Shown here: positions 1-8,157 of the stretch, one piece after another
Numbering within the stretch: the stretch's first letter is position 1
Layout: every line of letters starts with the position of its first letter
Source: Serratia bockelmannii
GTDB lineage: Bacteria > Pseudomonadota > Gammaproteobacteria > Enterobacterales > Enterobacteriaceae
Assembly: GCF_008011855.1 (NCBI RefSeq)
Contig: NZ_VOUX01000033.1
Location: forward strand, 310,001-374,000
Length of the DNA: 64,000 bases
Reading direction: 5' to 3'
Notes under the pieces: model-generated
The model's database searches: none
Told to the model about the DNA's origin: nothing
The model's input: only the letters and a program-made list of their open reading frames with translations
Position numbers and translations under genes: made by a program

Positions 1-2
1 GC

Positions 3-959
3 AAGCTGTCCGCCGCGCTGGCGGCGGGCTGTTCCATCATCGTCAAAGGTCCGGAAGAAACGCCGGCCTCACCGGCTGAACTGATCAAAGCCTTCGCCGA
101 CGCCGGTATTCCGGCCGGGGTGATCGCGCTGGTGTATGGCACCCCGGCGGACATTTCGGAATACCTGATCCCCCATCCGACCATTCGCAAGATCTCCTTC
201 ACCGGCTCCACTCGCGTGGGCAAGCATTTGGCGGCGCTGGCCGGCCAGCATATGAAAAAGGCCACCATGGAGCTGGGCGGCCACGCGCCGGTGCTGATCT
301 TCGACGATGCCGATCTCGACGCGGCGGCCAAAGAGCTGGCGCAGTCCAAGTTCCGCAACGCCGGCCAGGTCTGTATCGCCCCGACCCGCTTCCTGATCCA
401 ACAAGGCGTTTATGAGGCCTTCGTGGAGAAATTCACCGCCGCGGTGCGTGAGCTCAAGCTCGGCAACGGGCTGGAAGACGGCGTGACGATGGGGCCGATG
501 GTGTTGGGCCGCAGCGTCGACAATATCGAGGCGCTGGTGCAGGACGCTATCGCCCACGGGGCGAAGGCCAGCACCGGCGGCAAACGCGTGGCGGGCAAAG
601 GCAACTTCTTCGAGCCGACGGTGCTGCGCGACGTGCCGCTGACCGCGCGCGCCATGTCGGAAGAGCCGTTTGGCCCGGTCGCCCTGCTGCGCCCATTCGC
701 CACCTATGACGAGGCGATCGCCGAAGCCAACCGCCTGCCGTACGGCCTGGCCGCCTACGCTTACAGCCGCAACATCGCCACGGTCAATGCGCTAGGGCGC
801 GACGTGGAGAGCGGCATGCTGAGCATCAACCACATCGGTTTCGGCCTGCCGGAAACACCGTTTGGCGGCGTGAAAGACTCCGGTCACGGCACCGAAGGCG
901 GCAGCGAAGCGATCGAATCCTACCTGGAAACGCGCTTTGTCACCGTCGCCGGCCGATAA
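3..959 (+). CDS. NAD(P)-dependent aldehyde dehydrogenase, 3' part (318 residues)
   Basis: This is the C-terminal part of an aldehyde dehydrogenase; its 5' end is outside the window and the frame is open from base 3. The general-base Glu is in ELGGHAP (codon 270-272) and the nucleophilic Cys in NAGQVCIAP (codon 372-374), followed by EEPFGPV and a C-terminal PFGGVKDSG. The family oxidises an aldehyde to an acid in the cytoplasm. The motif wording is closest to the succinate-semialdehyde/2-oxoglutarate-semialdehyde group, but the substrate cannot be fixed from this fragment. It ends just before a strong terminator, so it is probably the last gene of an operon that begins upstream of the window. 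Confidence 0.93.
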   Translation, partial: KLSAALAAGCSIIVKGPEETPASPAELIKAFADAGIPAGVIALVYGTPADISEYLIPHPTIRKISFTGSTRVGKHLAALAGQHMKKATMELGGHAPVLIFDDADLDAAAKELAQSKFRNAGQVCIAPTRFLIQQGVYEAFVEKFTAAVRELKLGNGLEDGVTMGPMVLGRSVDNIEALVQDAIAHGAKASTGGKRVAGKGNFFEPTVLRDVPLTARAMSEEPFGPVALLRPFATYDEAIAEANRLPYGLAAYAYSRNIATVNALGRDVESGMLSINHIGFGLPETPFGGVKDSGHGTEGGSEAIESYLETRFVTVAGR

Positions 960-982
960 TCGCCCGGCAGATGAATAGCCAG

Positions 983-1009
983 AAGCCCCGCAATGCGGGG
1001 CTTTTTTTT
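983..1009 (+). terminator. Rho-independent terminator after the aldehyde dehydrogenase
   Basis: The stem GCCCCGC / GCGGGGC (985-991 and 995-1001) has a 3-base loop and is extended by two A-T pairs. Eight T residues follow. The T-tract reaches the stop codon of the opposing hydrolase gene. Confidence 0.9.
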
Positions 1010-1910
1010 ACTCACCGGCCAGTTCGAACAGCTGCCGCGCCGCCGGGGTCAGCCCCAGCATGTGAATACAGGCATGCACCATGCCCGGCAACCGTTCGCA
1101 GCGCACCGACACGCCCGCCTCACGCAGCCGCTGCGCATACTGTTCGGCCTCATCGCGCAGCGGATCGTATTCGCAGCTCAGGATGGTGGCCGGCGGTAAC
1201 CCGCGCAGCGTGGCGGCATACAACGGTTCCGCGCCGGGATCGCGCCGCTGGCCCAGATACTGCTGCCAACAAAACCCCATCGCGTCGCGCGTCAGAAAGT
1301 GCCCCTCGGCAAACTCGTGATAGCTCGTCGTCGTCATCTCGCGGCTGAGCGCCGGGTACAGCAGCAGCTGACGTTCGATGTACGGGCCGCTGCGATCCCG
1401 CGCCAACAGTGCGACCGCCGCCGCCAGATTGCCCCCTGCGCTATCACCGCCCACTGCCAGGCGCTGCGCGTCAATCCCCAACTGCGGCGCCCGTTGCGCC
1501 ACCCAGCAGAGCGCCTGATAGACATCTTCCAGCGGCTGTGGAAACGGGTATTCCGGCGCCAGACGATAGTCAACCGACAGGATCACCCGGCCGGTGGCGT
1601 TAGCCAACGCCTGACAGGGCCGATCGTACAACGCCAGTGAGCCGAGGCACCAGCCGCCGCCGTGGGCGAACAGCATCGCCGGCTGCGCGGTCGTGCCGTT
1701 TTCCCCCGCCGGTAGATAGGCGCGCAGTGCAATCCGGTGTCCATCGGCGGCGACCACCGTATGGTCCCTGACGCCGCCGCTCGGTTCCGCCTCGCCCTGC
1801 AGCTGGCGTAAACCGGTTTCCGTGGCCGCGCGCATTGCCGCCAGCGAAGCGGGCGGTGGCACGTCGGCCGATGCCGTCAAAAAGGCGGCGATGCGTTCAT
1901 CAAGCGGCAT
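1008..1910 (-). CDS. alpha/beta hydrolase of the hormone-sensitive-lipase type
   Basis: A 300-residue esterase/lipase-like protein. It carries the HSL-family oxyanion motif HGGGW (residues 83-87) and the nucleophile elbow GDSAGG with Ser157. A later EYDPLRDEAE and VHACIHML supply the acid and His. There is no signal peptide, so it should act in the cytoplasm on a small ester. The start overlaps the end of the next upstream gene by 11 bases, so the two hydrolases are translationally coupled. The family is well known for short-chain ester hydrolysis; the actual substrate is unknown. Confidence 0.9.
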   Translation of the reverse strand: MPLDERIAAFLTASADVPPPASLAAMRAATETGLRQLQGEAEPSGGVRDHTVVAADGHRIALRAYLPAGENGTTAQPAMLFAHGGGWCLGSLALYDRPCQALANATGRVILSVDYRLAPEYPFPQPLEDVYQALCWVAQRAPQLGIDAQRLAVGGDSAGGNLAAAVALLARDRSGPYIERQLLLYPALSREMTTTSYHEFAEGHFLTRDAMGFCWQQYLGQRRDPGAEPLYAATLRGLPPATILSCEYDPLRDEAEQYAQRLREAGVSVRCERLPGMVHACIHMLGLTPAARQLFELAGE

Positions 1911-2793
1911 ACGGCTCTCCCGCCAGGAATGACGTAATCAGTGCAATAAATTCCTCATGACACTCCTCGGTGATGAAATGGCCGCAGCCGGCGACGGTTT
2001 CGCCCCGCAGATCGTGCGCATTGCCCTGTAGCGTCGTCAGCGGCGCGTCGCCGGTGGCGTGCTCCGCTCCCACCGTCAACACCGGCATCGTCAAGGGCGT
2101 AGCGGCGCGCAGCCGGTTCTGCCGCACGGTCTCCGGGATCGCCCGGTAATAGTCGAATCCGGCGCGCAGGCCGCCCGGTGCCGAATAGGCGGCGATATAC
2201 ACCTCCGCCGCCACCCGATCGCGCCGATAGGACCAGCGGTTGAAGATATAGCCAAGATACTCCCGTTCGCGCCCCTGGGTCAGGGTCTCCGGCAAATCCG
2301 CCAGCTGGTTGAACATGAAATGCCACAGGAAGATGTTCTCCTCCGGCGCAACGAAAATCGGCGGCGGCGGCGCCAGCCCGGGGATCACGGCCTCCGTCAG
2401 CACCAGACGCTCCACCGCCTGCGGGAAATCGCTCGCCATGGCGTAACCGATCCACATGCCGATGTCGTGGCCAACCAGTTGGTAACGTCCATGGCCCAGT
2501 TGCGCCATCATTGTGTGCAGCGCCGCGCCGACGCTGCCGGTGTCGTAGCCGCCAGCGGGCTTGTCAGAATCGCCGATGCCCGGCGGATCGACGGCGATCG
2601 CCTGAAAACCGGCCGCCGCCAGCGCTTGCATCACATGGCGCCAGGTGTACCAGGTTTGCGGCCAGCCGGGGATCAGCAGCACCGGCCGCCCTTCACCGGC
2701 CACCACGCAGTGAAGGCGCCGGCCGTTGACCTGGAGATAGACGTGTTCCGCCGCGAGATCCGCCAACGGGACCTCGTTCTGTCGATATTGCAT
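1900..2793 (-). CDS. alpha/beta hydrolase, epoxide-hydrolase/dehalogenase-like
   Basis: A 297-residue alpha/beta hydrolase. It has PGWPQTWYTW after the first strands and GHDIGMW at the nucleophile elbow. The nucleophile is therefore Asp110 rather than Ser, as in epoxide hydrolases and haloalkane dehalogenases. A GCGHFITEE segment near the C-terminus supplies the catalytic His. It sits between the TIM-barrel isomerase gene and the HSL-type hydrolase, all on the minus strand with short or overlapping junctions, so they probably form one transcript. Which reaction it performs (epoxide, halide or other ester intermediate) is not visible from the sequence. Confidence 0.88.
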   Translation of the reverse strand: MQYRQNEVPLADLAAEHVYLQVNGRRLHCVVAGEGRPVLLIPGWPQTWYTWRHVMQALAAAGFQAIAVDPPGIGDSDKPAGGYDTGSVGAALHTMMAQLGHGRYQLVGHDIGMWIGYAMASDFPQAVERLVLTEAVIPGLAPPPPIFVAPEENIFLWHFMFNQLADLPETLTQGREREYLGYIFNRWSYRRDRVAAEVYIAAYSAPGGLRAGFDYYRAIPETVRQNRLRAATPLTMPVLTVGAEHATGDAPLTTLQGNAHDLRGETVAGCGHFITEECHEEFIALITSFLAGEPYAA

Positions 2794-2805
2794 GGGGTGA
2801 CTCCC

Positions 2806-3873
2806 TTAAGGATTGGGCTCAGCGAATGCCGAGCAAGGCGTTGATCTGCTGCGGGCTGACCGGCGCACCGGCGAAGTCATCGAACACTTTGTCGGTGACG
2901 CGGATAATGCGATCGCGAATGAAGGCTGCGCCTTCGCGCGCGCCGTCCTGCGGGTTTTTAGGCAACATTCCCACTCCAATGCCGCCCAGCCCGAATAGCC
3001 GTACTGCGTCAGGCGCGAAAAGATGCCGTTGAAATCAACCTGGCCGTCGCCCAGCGAGCGGAAGCGGCCGGCGCGATCGATCCAGGATTGATAGCCGCCG
3101 TAAATGCCCTGGCGACCGGTCGGATTGAACTCGGCGTCCTTGACGTGGAACATGCCGATAACGTCCTTATAGATATCGATAAACTCCAGATAGTTAAGCT
3201 GCTGCAGCACCATATGGCTCGGATCGAACAGCACCCGACAACGCGGGTGGTTACCGACGCGCTCAAGAAACCTCTCGAACGTCACGCCGTCGTGCAGATC
3301 CTCACTCGGGTGAATTTCATAACACAGGTTGATGCCCTGTTCTTCGCAGGCGTCGAGCACCGGCAGCCAGCGTTTGGCGAGTTCGTCGAACGCGGTGTCG
3401 ATCAATCCTTCCGGGCGCTGTGGGAACGGGAACAGATAGGGCCAGGCCAGCGAACCGGAAAAGGTGCCCAGCTCGCTGAGCCCGAGCCGCGCCGACGCCT
3501 TCACCGCCAGCAGCATTTGCTGCCGCGCCCACTCGCCGCGCGCCTGCGGATTGCCCTGCAGCGCCGGCGGCGCGAAGCTGTCAAACAGCGCATCGTAAGC
3601 CGGGTGTACCGCCATCAGCTGGCCGAAGATATGGCTGGTCAATTCGCTGACCACCAACCCCTGCTCCGCCAACATGCCGGTCAGATCGTCGCAGTAGGTT
3701 TGGCTTTCCGCGGCGGTGGCCACGTCAAATAAACGCCGATCCCAGGCCGGGATCTGCAAGGCGGTAAAACCGGTTTGCGCCGCCCACTCGGCGATGGCCG
3801 GCAGGCTGTTGAACGGCGCTGTCTCATCGCTGAACTGCGCGAGATGCAGGCTTGGACCTTTGAGGGTTTTCAT
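2806..3873 (-). CDS. sugar phosphate isomerase/epimerase (TIM barrel), frameshifted near the 3' end
   Basis: The first ~305 residues are a xylose-isomerase-like TIM barrel with the metal-site segments CYEIHPSED, RVLFDPSHM, GMFHVKDAE and AALEWECC. After CCLK the reading frame turns into a Ser/Arg/Thr-rich tail with no family resemblance. One additional A in the A5 run (T5 on the plus strand, 2955-2959) would restore NPQDGAREGAAF...ALLGIR and a stop at 2819-2821, giving about 351 residues. The gene is probably the first of the minus-strand hydrolase operon. It is divergent from the TetR regulator, with a palindrome in between. The core is intact; the tail is either mutated, a sequencing error, or reached by slippage. 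Confidence 0.85.
   Translation of the reverse strand: MKTLKGPSLHLAQFSDETAPFNSLPAIAEWAAQTGFTALQIPAWDRRLFDVATAAESQTYCDDLTGMLAEQGLVVSELTSHIFGQLMAVHPAYDALFDSFAPPALQGNPQARGEWARQQMLLAVKASARLGLSELGTFSGSLAWPYLFPFPQRPEGLIDTAFDELAKRWLPVLDACEEQGINLCYEIHPSEDLHDGVTFERFLERVGNHPRCRVLFDPSHMVLQQLNYLEFIDIYKDVIGMFHVKDAEFNPTGRQGIYGGYQSWIDRAGRFRSLGDGQVDFNGIFSRLTQYGYSGWAALEWECCLKTRRTARAKAQPSFAIALSASPTKCSMTSPVRRSARSRSTPCSAFAEPNP
2819..2959 (-). pseudogene. out-of-frame C-terminal segment of the isomerase
   Basis: In the -1 frame relative to the main reading frame, this stretch encodes about 46 residues that continue the barrel fold naturally (NPQDGAREG, IRDRIIRVTDKVFDDF, PQQINALLGIR) and end at TGA (2819-2821). 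It is the original 3' end of the gene, separated by a single-base length difference in a homopolymer. Confidence 0.8.
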
Positions 3874-3882
3874 CGTAAACTC

Positions 3883-3910
3883 CTATTAGTTGTCGATTGA
3901 CAAACAATAG
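3883..3910. promoter_or_regulatory. 28-bp imperfect palindrome, candidate TetR operator
   Basis: The arms CTATTAGTTGTC and GACAAACAATAG flank GATT; 10 of 12 positions are complementary, with a perfect inner TTGTC-GATT-GACAA (3890-3903). It lies between the divergent isomerase gene and the TetR gene. Position and symmetry fit an operator for the adjacent regulator. This is inference; no binding data are visible. Confidence 0.6.
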
Positions 3911-4013
3911 AGGCAAGGCGCGATGACCGCAAGCGAAATTTATAAAGACATTGGTATTCCCGCCGATTTAAGCGATCCTATGTCGCTGAATGGCAGGTAA
4001 ATTGGAGCAGAGA

Positions 4014-4604
4014 ATGGCTGGCAGACCGCGTGAGTTCGACCGCGAACAGGCGCTCTTGAAGGCGCGAAACTTATTTTGGCGGCAAGGTTACGAAGGCACC
4101 TCGATGTCGGATCTGGTGGCGGAATTGGGCATTGCTTCCGCGCGCATCTACAAGGCGTTCGGCTCCAAAGAGCAGCTGTTCCGCGAGGCAATCGCCAGTT
4201 ACGAAACCGAGGAAGGCGGCTTCGCCGATCGCGCCTTCGCGCAGGAAAGCGGCATTCGCCCGGCGATCCAACGTATCCTGGAAGATGCCGTGCGTCTCTA
4301 CAGCCGGCCAGATCTGCCGCAGGGCTGCATGGTGGTCTCCGCCGCCGCCAGCGTCAGTGCGGAAAACGATGGGCTCAAAACCTGGCTGGCAGAGCATCGG
4401 TTGCAGCGTACGCAGCAGATCATCGAACGGCTGCGGCAGGCGGTGCAAACCGGCGAATTGCCGGCCGATACCGACGCCGACAGCCTGGGTGACTATTTCG
4501 CCGTCTTCCTGCACGGCCTGTCGATTCAGGCACGTGACGGCGTCACTGAAGAGCGGCTATTGGCAGCGGTAAAGGTGGCGCTGGCGGTCCTGGGCGCCGC
4601 TTAA
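4014..4604 (+). CDS. TetR/AcrR-family transcriptional regulator
   Basis: A 196-residue repressor-type protein. An N-terminal TetR helix-turn-helix spans about residues 8-55 (ALLKARNLFWRQGYEGTSMSDLVAELGI, then IYKAFGSKEQLF), and a variable ligand-binding domain follows. The ATG at 4014 is preferred over the in-frame ATG at 3990 because GGAG lies six bases upstream and homologues begin MAGRPREF. It is divergent from the isomerase/hydrolase genes, which it probably controls through the palindrome at 3883-3910. The stop codon overlaps the stop of the convergent cupin gene. A perfect matS site lies inside the coding sequence (4534-4546). Confidence 0.93.
   Translation: MAGRPREFDREQALLKARNLFWRQGYEGTSMSDLVAELGIASARIYKAFGSKEQLFREAIASYETEEGGFADRAFAQESGIRPAIQRILEDAVRLYSRPDLPQGCMVVSAAASVSAENDGLKTWLAEHRLQRTQQIIERLRQAVQTGELPADTDADSLGDYFAVFLHGLSIQARDGVTEERLLAAVKVALAVLGAA
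4534..4546. other. matS-type site (MatP binding consensus), site 1
   Basis: GTGACGGCGTCAC fits the E. coli matS consensus GTGACRNYGTCAC at every position. It is embedded in the TetR coding sequence. In E. coli such sites occur only in the Ter macrodomain and are bound by MatP. Confidence 0.75.
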
Positions 4605-4909
4605 TCCTCCGGCAGATCGACAATCACCAGCGTGCCTTCGCTGCCCGGCAACACGCGATGCGGCACGCCGGCCGCGGCCTGATACAGCTGGCCGGCGCGC
4701 ACCACCACCACTTCCCCCGCCACCTGCAGCCGCAGGTGGCCGCTGATCACCAGCAATCCTTCGCTGTAATCATGCACTTCATCCGCAATGCTGCGCGCGT
4801 CCATGCGCAGCACTTTGATATTGGCCGCACCGACGCGGCCCAGCACGGCAGAACGCCAGGCCTCGGGCAGTTCGGCCGCCTGCTGGTTTAAATCGAACAG
4901 CATCGTCAT
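4601..4909 (-). CDS. small single-domain cupin protein
   Basis: A 102-residue protein that is almost entirely one cupin barrel. Strand repeats are seen in YSEGLLVISGHLRL and GEVVVVRAGQLYQAAAGVPHRV, with the typical G-x-L-x-x-A-x-G-x-P-H second motif. There is no signal peptide. The 3' end overlaps the TetR gene tail to tail. Small cupins of this kind are often found with catabolic genes and may bind a metal or a small ligand. The first cupin motif lacks a clear HxH pair, so metal binding is uncertain. Function is unknown. Confidence 0.8.
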   Translation of the reverse strand: MTMLFDLNQQAAELPEAWRSAVLGRVGAANIKVLRMDARSIADEVHDYSEGLLVISGHLRLQVAGEVVVVRAGQLYQAAAGVPHRVLPGSEGTLVIVDLPED

Positions 4910-4980
4910 ACCTTATCGCGACACAGGAACCCGCACTCTACTGCAAGCCGCCAGGTGCTGAAAGACGCGTTGGTTGTAGA

Positions 4981-5913
4981 TTATGCCCCGACGTTCTGAG
5001 CCGCCGCCTCACGCCGCAGCCATTGCCGCAGATTTTCGCCTTCCTGCGACAGCTCGCTATCCAGTCGAGCGCACAGGTAATAATCGCGGCCGTCGTCGAT
5101 CGGCAGATCGAACATTTTGATCAACTCACCGCTCTCAAGGTACTGGGCGATTAACGGTTCACGCATCAACGCGCACCCTAGCCCCGCCTGCACCGCCGCC
5201 AGTGTCAACAATCCGTCTTCAAACATCGGCCCGATGCTGCGCAGCGGGCGTTTAACGCCGGCCAGCTGAAACCATTGCATCCAGGTATTGCGCTCCTCGT
5301 CGTGCAGCAGCGGCAGCGTCGCCAGCTGATCCGGCGTATCCAGCAAACCGTGCAGTTTACTGAATGCCCGGCTGCACACCGGCACCATTTGGCCAGACAT
5401 CAGCTTTTCGCTGCGATAGCCGGTCCACTGCCCAACCCCGAAGCGGATCGACAGATCGGCGGCGTCGCTCAGGTAATTGCGGTGGTTGGCGTAAACCACA
5501 TTGATGTCGATATCCGGATTTTCGCGCAAAAAGCCACGCAGCCGCGGAATGAACCAGCCCATGCCGAACAGCGGGATCAGGCTGATGGTGACCTGCCGCG
5601 ATGCGGACTGCTCGCGCACGTGTTCGGTCGCCTGGCGCAGCACGTTGAACGCCGAGCGAATCGAACGGTAATACTCCCGCCCCTCGCTGCGCAGCACCAG
5701 GTTACGCCCCTGCCGTTCGGTCAACGGCATCTGCAAAAATGCCTCCAGCGTTTTGAGTTGATGACTGACCGCCGAAGGCGAAATCATCAGCTCGTTAGCC
5801 GCCGCGCTGATGCCACCCAGGCGCGCGATGGCTTCGAACGCCCGCACGGCGCGCAGCGGCGGATCGTTCGGCAGCATCGGCAATGGCTCATCGTACTGTT
5901 CTGTTTTTTTCAT
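4981..5913 (-). CDS. LysR-family transcriptional regulator, GcvA-like
   Basis: About 310 residues. The N-terminal winged helix-turn-helix (LRAVRAFEAIARLGGISAAA, then ISPSAVSHQLKTLE) is followed by the two-lobed effector domain with DLSIRFG and GLGCALMREP, typical of the GcvA subgroup. The start is uncertain: ATG at 5913 is given, ATG at 5877 (MLPNDPPLRAVR) is equally possible, and TTG at 5958 is less likely; none has a strong ribosome site. It is divergent from the ABC importer operon across an AT-rich gap, so it is the probable regulator of that importer and the two hydrolases behind it. Confidence 0.92.
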   Translation of the reverse strand: MKKTEQYDEPLPMLPNDPPLRAVRAFEAIARLGGISAAANELMISPSAVSHQLKTLEAFLQMPLTERQGRNLVLRSEGREYYRSIRSAFNVLRQATEHVREQSASRQVTISLIPLFGMGWFIPRLRGFLRENPDIDINVVYANHRNYLSDAADLSIRFGVGQWTGYRSEKLMSGQMVPVCSRAFSKLHGLLDTPDQLATLPLLHDEERNTWMQWFQLAGVKRPLRSIGPMFEDGLLTLAAVQAGLGCALMREPLIAQYLESGELIKMFDLPIDDGRDYYLCARLDSELSQEGENLRQWLRREAAAQNVGA

Positions 5914-6083
5914 ATATTGACTGTTTTTGGGAAATCGACACTGAAGGGATGGGTTCAATATACATAAAAATCAACGTATTAAAATCACTCGTTTTTTGTA
6001 TAAGAAAGTATTTTTCCGTATTTTACAATTTTTTTAAATTCTCTACTGTGAGCCTCCTGACTCATTATCTCCGGACTCTCCTT

Positions 6084-7034
6084 ATGGATACGCTGGTACA
6101 GCAAACCGTCAACGGTTTGATGCTCGGCAGCATCTATGCGCTGATCGCGCTCGGTTACACCATGGTGTACGGCATCCTGCGCATCATCAATTTCGCGCAC
6201 GGCGACGTGCTGATGGTCGGTGCGCTGAGCGCGTTGTCGGCGATCGGCGTGTTGCAACACCACTTTCCCGCGTTATCGCCGTACGCCACGCTGCTGCTGG
6301 CGGCCCTGTTCGCCATGGCGGTCTGCGCCATTACCTCGATGGCGATCGAGCGTCTCGCCTACCGCCGGTTGCGCACTGCGCCGCGCCTGGCTCCGCTGAT
6401 CAGCGGCATCGGCGTCTCGCTGCTGCTGCAAACCCTGGCGATGCTGATCTGGTCACGCAATCCCCTGATGTTTCCGCAGCTGCTGCCAATGACCCCCATC
6501 GCCCTGACTGCAGGCAGCGGCGGGCATGCGCCAGCGGTGATCACCGGCACGGCGATCGTCACGCTGGTGGTGGCCGTGGCGGTCATGGCCGGCCTCTGGC
6601 TGCTGGTCGAACACAGCCGTTTCGGCCGCGCCATGCGCGCCACGGCGGAAAACCCGCAGGTCGCCGGCCTGATGGGCATCAGTCCTGACCGCATCATCGT
6701 TCTGACCTTTGCGCTCGGCGGCGCGCTGGCGGCGGTGGCCGGCATCATGATGGCCAGCAACTACGGCAACGCCGGTTTCTCGATGGGCTTTCTGCCGGGC
6801 ATCAAGGCGTTTACCGCCGCCGTGCTCGGCGGCATCGGCAACCTGCGCGGCGCGATGCTCGGCGGATTGCTGCTAGGCCTGTTCGAATCGCTGGGCACCG
6901 GCTATCTCGGCGAGCTGACCGGCGGCGTGTTCGGCAGCAACTACCAGGACGTGTTCGCGTTTCTGGTGCTGATCGCCGTGCTGGTCTTCCGCCCCTCCGG
7001 GCTCTTGGGCGAACGTATCGCCACGCGCGCATAA
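6084..7034 (+). CDS. LivH-type inner-membrane permease of a branched-chain-amino-acid-family ABC importer
   Basis: A 316-residue hydrophobic protein beginning MDTLVQQTVNGLMLGSIYAL, with IINFAHGDVLMVGA near the N-terminus and KAFTAAVLGGIGNLRGA near the C-terminus, both hallmarks of LivH/UrtB permeases. Roughly eight membrane spans are visible. The ATG at 6084 matches the usual family start; the longer open frame from 5883 is upstream leader. It pairs with the LivM-type permease ten bases downstream. The family imports amino acids, urea or short amides; here the downstream hydrolases point to a thiazoline or N-carbamoyl amino acid. Confidence 0.93.
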   Translation: MDTLVQQTVNGLMLGSIYALIALGYTMVYGILRIINFAHGDVLMVGALSALSAIGVLQHHFPALSPYATLLLAALFAMAVCAITSMAIERLAYRRLRTAPRLAPLISGIGVSLLLQTLAMLIWSRNPLMFPQLLPMTPIALTAGSGGHAPAVITGTAIVTLVVAVAVMAGLWLLVEHSRFGRAMRATAENPQVAGLMGISPDRIIVLTFALGGALAAVAGIMMASNYGNAGFSMGFLPGIKAFTAAVLGGIGNLRGAMLGGLLLGLFESLGTGYLGELTGGVFGSNYQDVFAFLVLIAVLVFRPSGLLGERIATRA

Positions 7035-7044
7035 GGACATCACC

Positions 7045-8157
7045 ATGACCGTTTTGACTCCCCCCGTTCCTCTGGCCACGCCGCGTCGCGCCAGGCTGGG
7101 GCTGACGCTGTTCATTCTCGCGCTGCTGCTGGCGCCCTGGGTGGCGGGCGCCGCCGGCGGCAACTACTGGGTGCGGGTCGTCGACTTCGCCCTGCTGTAC
7201 CTGATGCTGGCGCTCGGGCTGAACATCGTGGTGGGCATGACCGGGTTGCTGGACATGGGTTTTATCGCCTTTTACGCCGTCGGCGCCTATTTGGCCGCGC
7301 TGCTGTCATCATCGCATCTGACGCAGCAATTCCCGCTGCTGCTGCAGTGGTTCCCCGACGGGCTGCACCTGTCGATGCTGTGGCTGATCCCGCTGGCGGC
7401 GCTGCTGGCGGCGGCGTGCGGCATCCTGCTTGGCGCGCCGACGCTGCGGCTGCGCGGCGACTATCTGGCGATCGTCACGCTCGGTTTCGGCGAGATCGTG
7501 CGCATTCTGATGCGTAACCTCGATCGCCCGGTCAACCTCACCAACGGCCCTAAAGGCATTTCCGGCATCGACCCGGTCAGCCTGTTCGGCCTGAAGTTTT
7601 CCGGCATGCATGAGTGGTTCGGCGTGCGTTTCTCCGGGCTGTATCTCTATTACTACCTGTTCGCCGCGCTGCTGCTGGCGATCCTGTTTATCAGCCTGCG
7701 GCTGCAAAACTCGCGCATTGGCCGCGCATGGACAGCGATCCGCGAAGACGAGGACGCCGCGCGGGCGATGGGCATCAATACCCGCAACTTCAAGCTGCTG
7801 GCCTTCGCCATCGGCGCCACCTTTGGCGGTGTGGCCGGCGCGTTGTTTGCCGCGTTTCAGGGCTTCGTGTCGCCGGAATCGTTCACTCTGCAGGAATCGA
7901 TCGCCGTACTGGCGATGGTGGTGCTCGGCGGCATGGGGCACATCCCCGGCGTGATCCTGGGTGCGCTGCTGCTGGCCGCCCTGCCGGAGCTGCTGCGCAG
8001 CAGCATGGGGCCGCTGCAGCAGGCGCTGTTCGGCCAGGTGCTGATCGACCCGGAAATCATTCGCCAACTGTTTTACGGCCTGGCGCTGATCCTGGTGATG
8101 CTGTATCGCCCGGCGGGCCTGTGGCCGGCTCGCCATGCTGGGAGGACCGCCGCATGA
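7045..8157 (+). CDS. LivM-type inner-membrane permease of the same importer
   Basis: A 370-residue permease. It contains LGLNIVVGMTGLLDMGFIAFYAVGAY early, LRLRGDYLAIVTLGFGEI in the middle and the cytoplasmic segment RIGRAWTAIREDEDAARAMGIN that contacts the ATPases, ending with LYRPAGLWP. The stop overlaps the ATG of the next gene (ATGA), showing translational coupling. It forms the membrane channel together with the LivH-type partner. Confidence 0.93.
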   Translation: MTVLTPPVPLATPRRARLGLTLFILALLLAPWVAGAAGGNYWVRVVDFALLYLMLALGLNIVVGMTGLLDMGFIAFYAVGAYLAALLSSSHLTQQFPLLLQWFPDGLHLSMLWLIPLAALLAAACGILLGAPTLRLRGDYLAIVTLGFGEIVRILMRNLDRPVNLTNGPKGISGIDPVSLFGLKFSGMHEWFGVRFSGLYLYYYLFAALLLAILFISLRLQNSRIGRAWTAIREDEDAARAMGINTRNFKLLAFAIGATFGGVAGALFAAFQGFVSPESFTLQESIAVLAMVVLGGMGHIPGVILGALLLAALPELLRSSMGPLQQALFGQVLIDPEIIRQLFYGLALILVMLYRPAGLWPARHAGRTAA

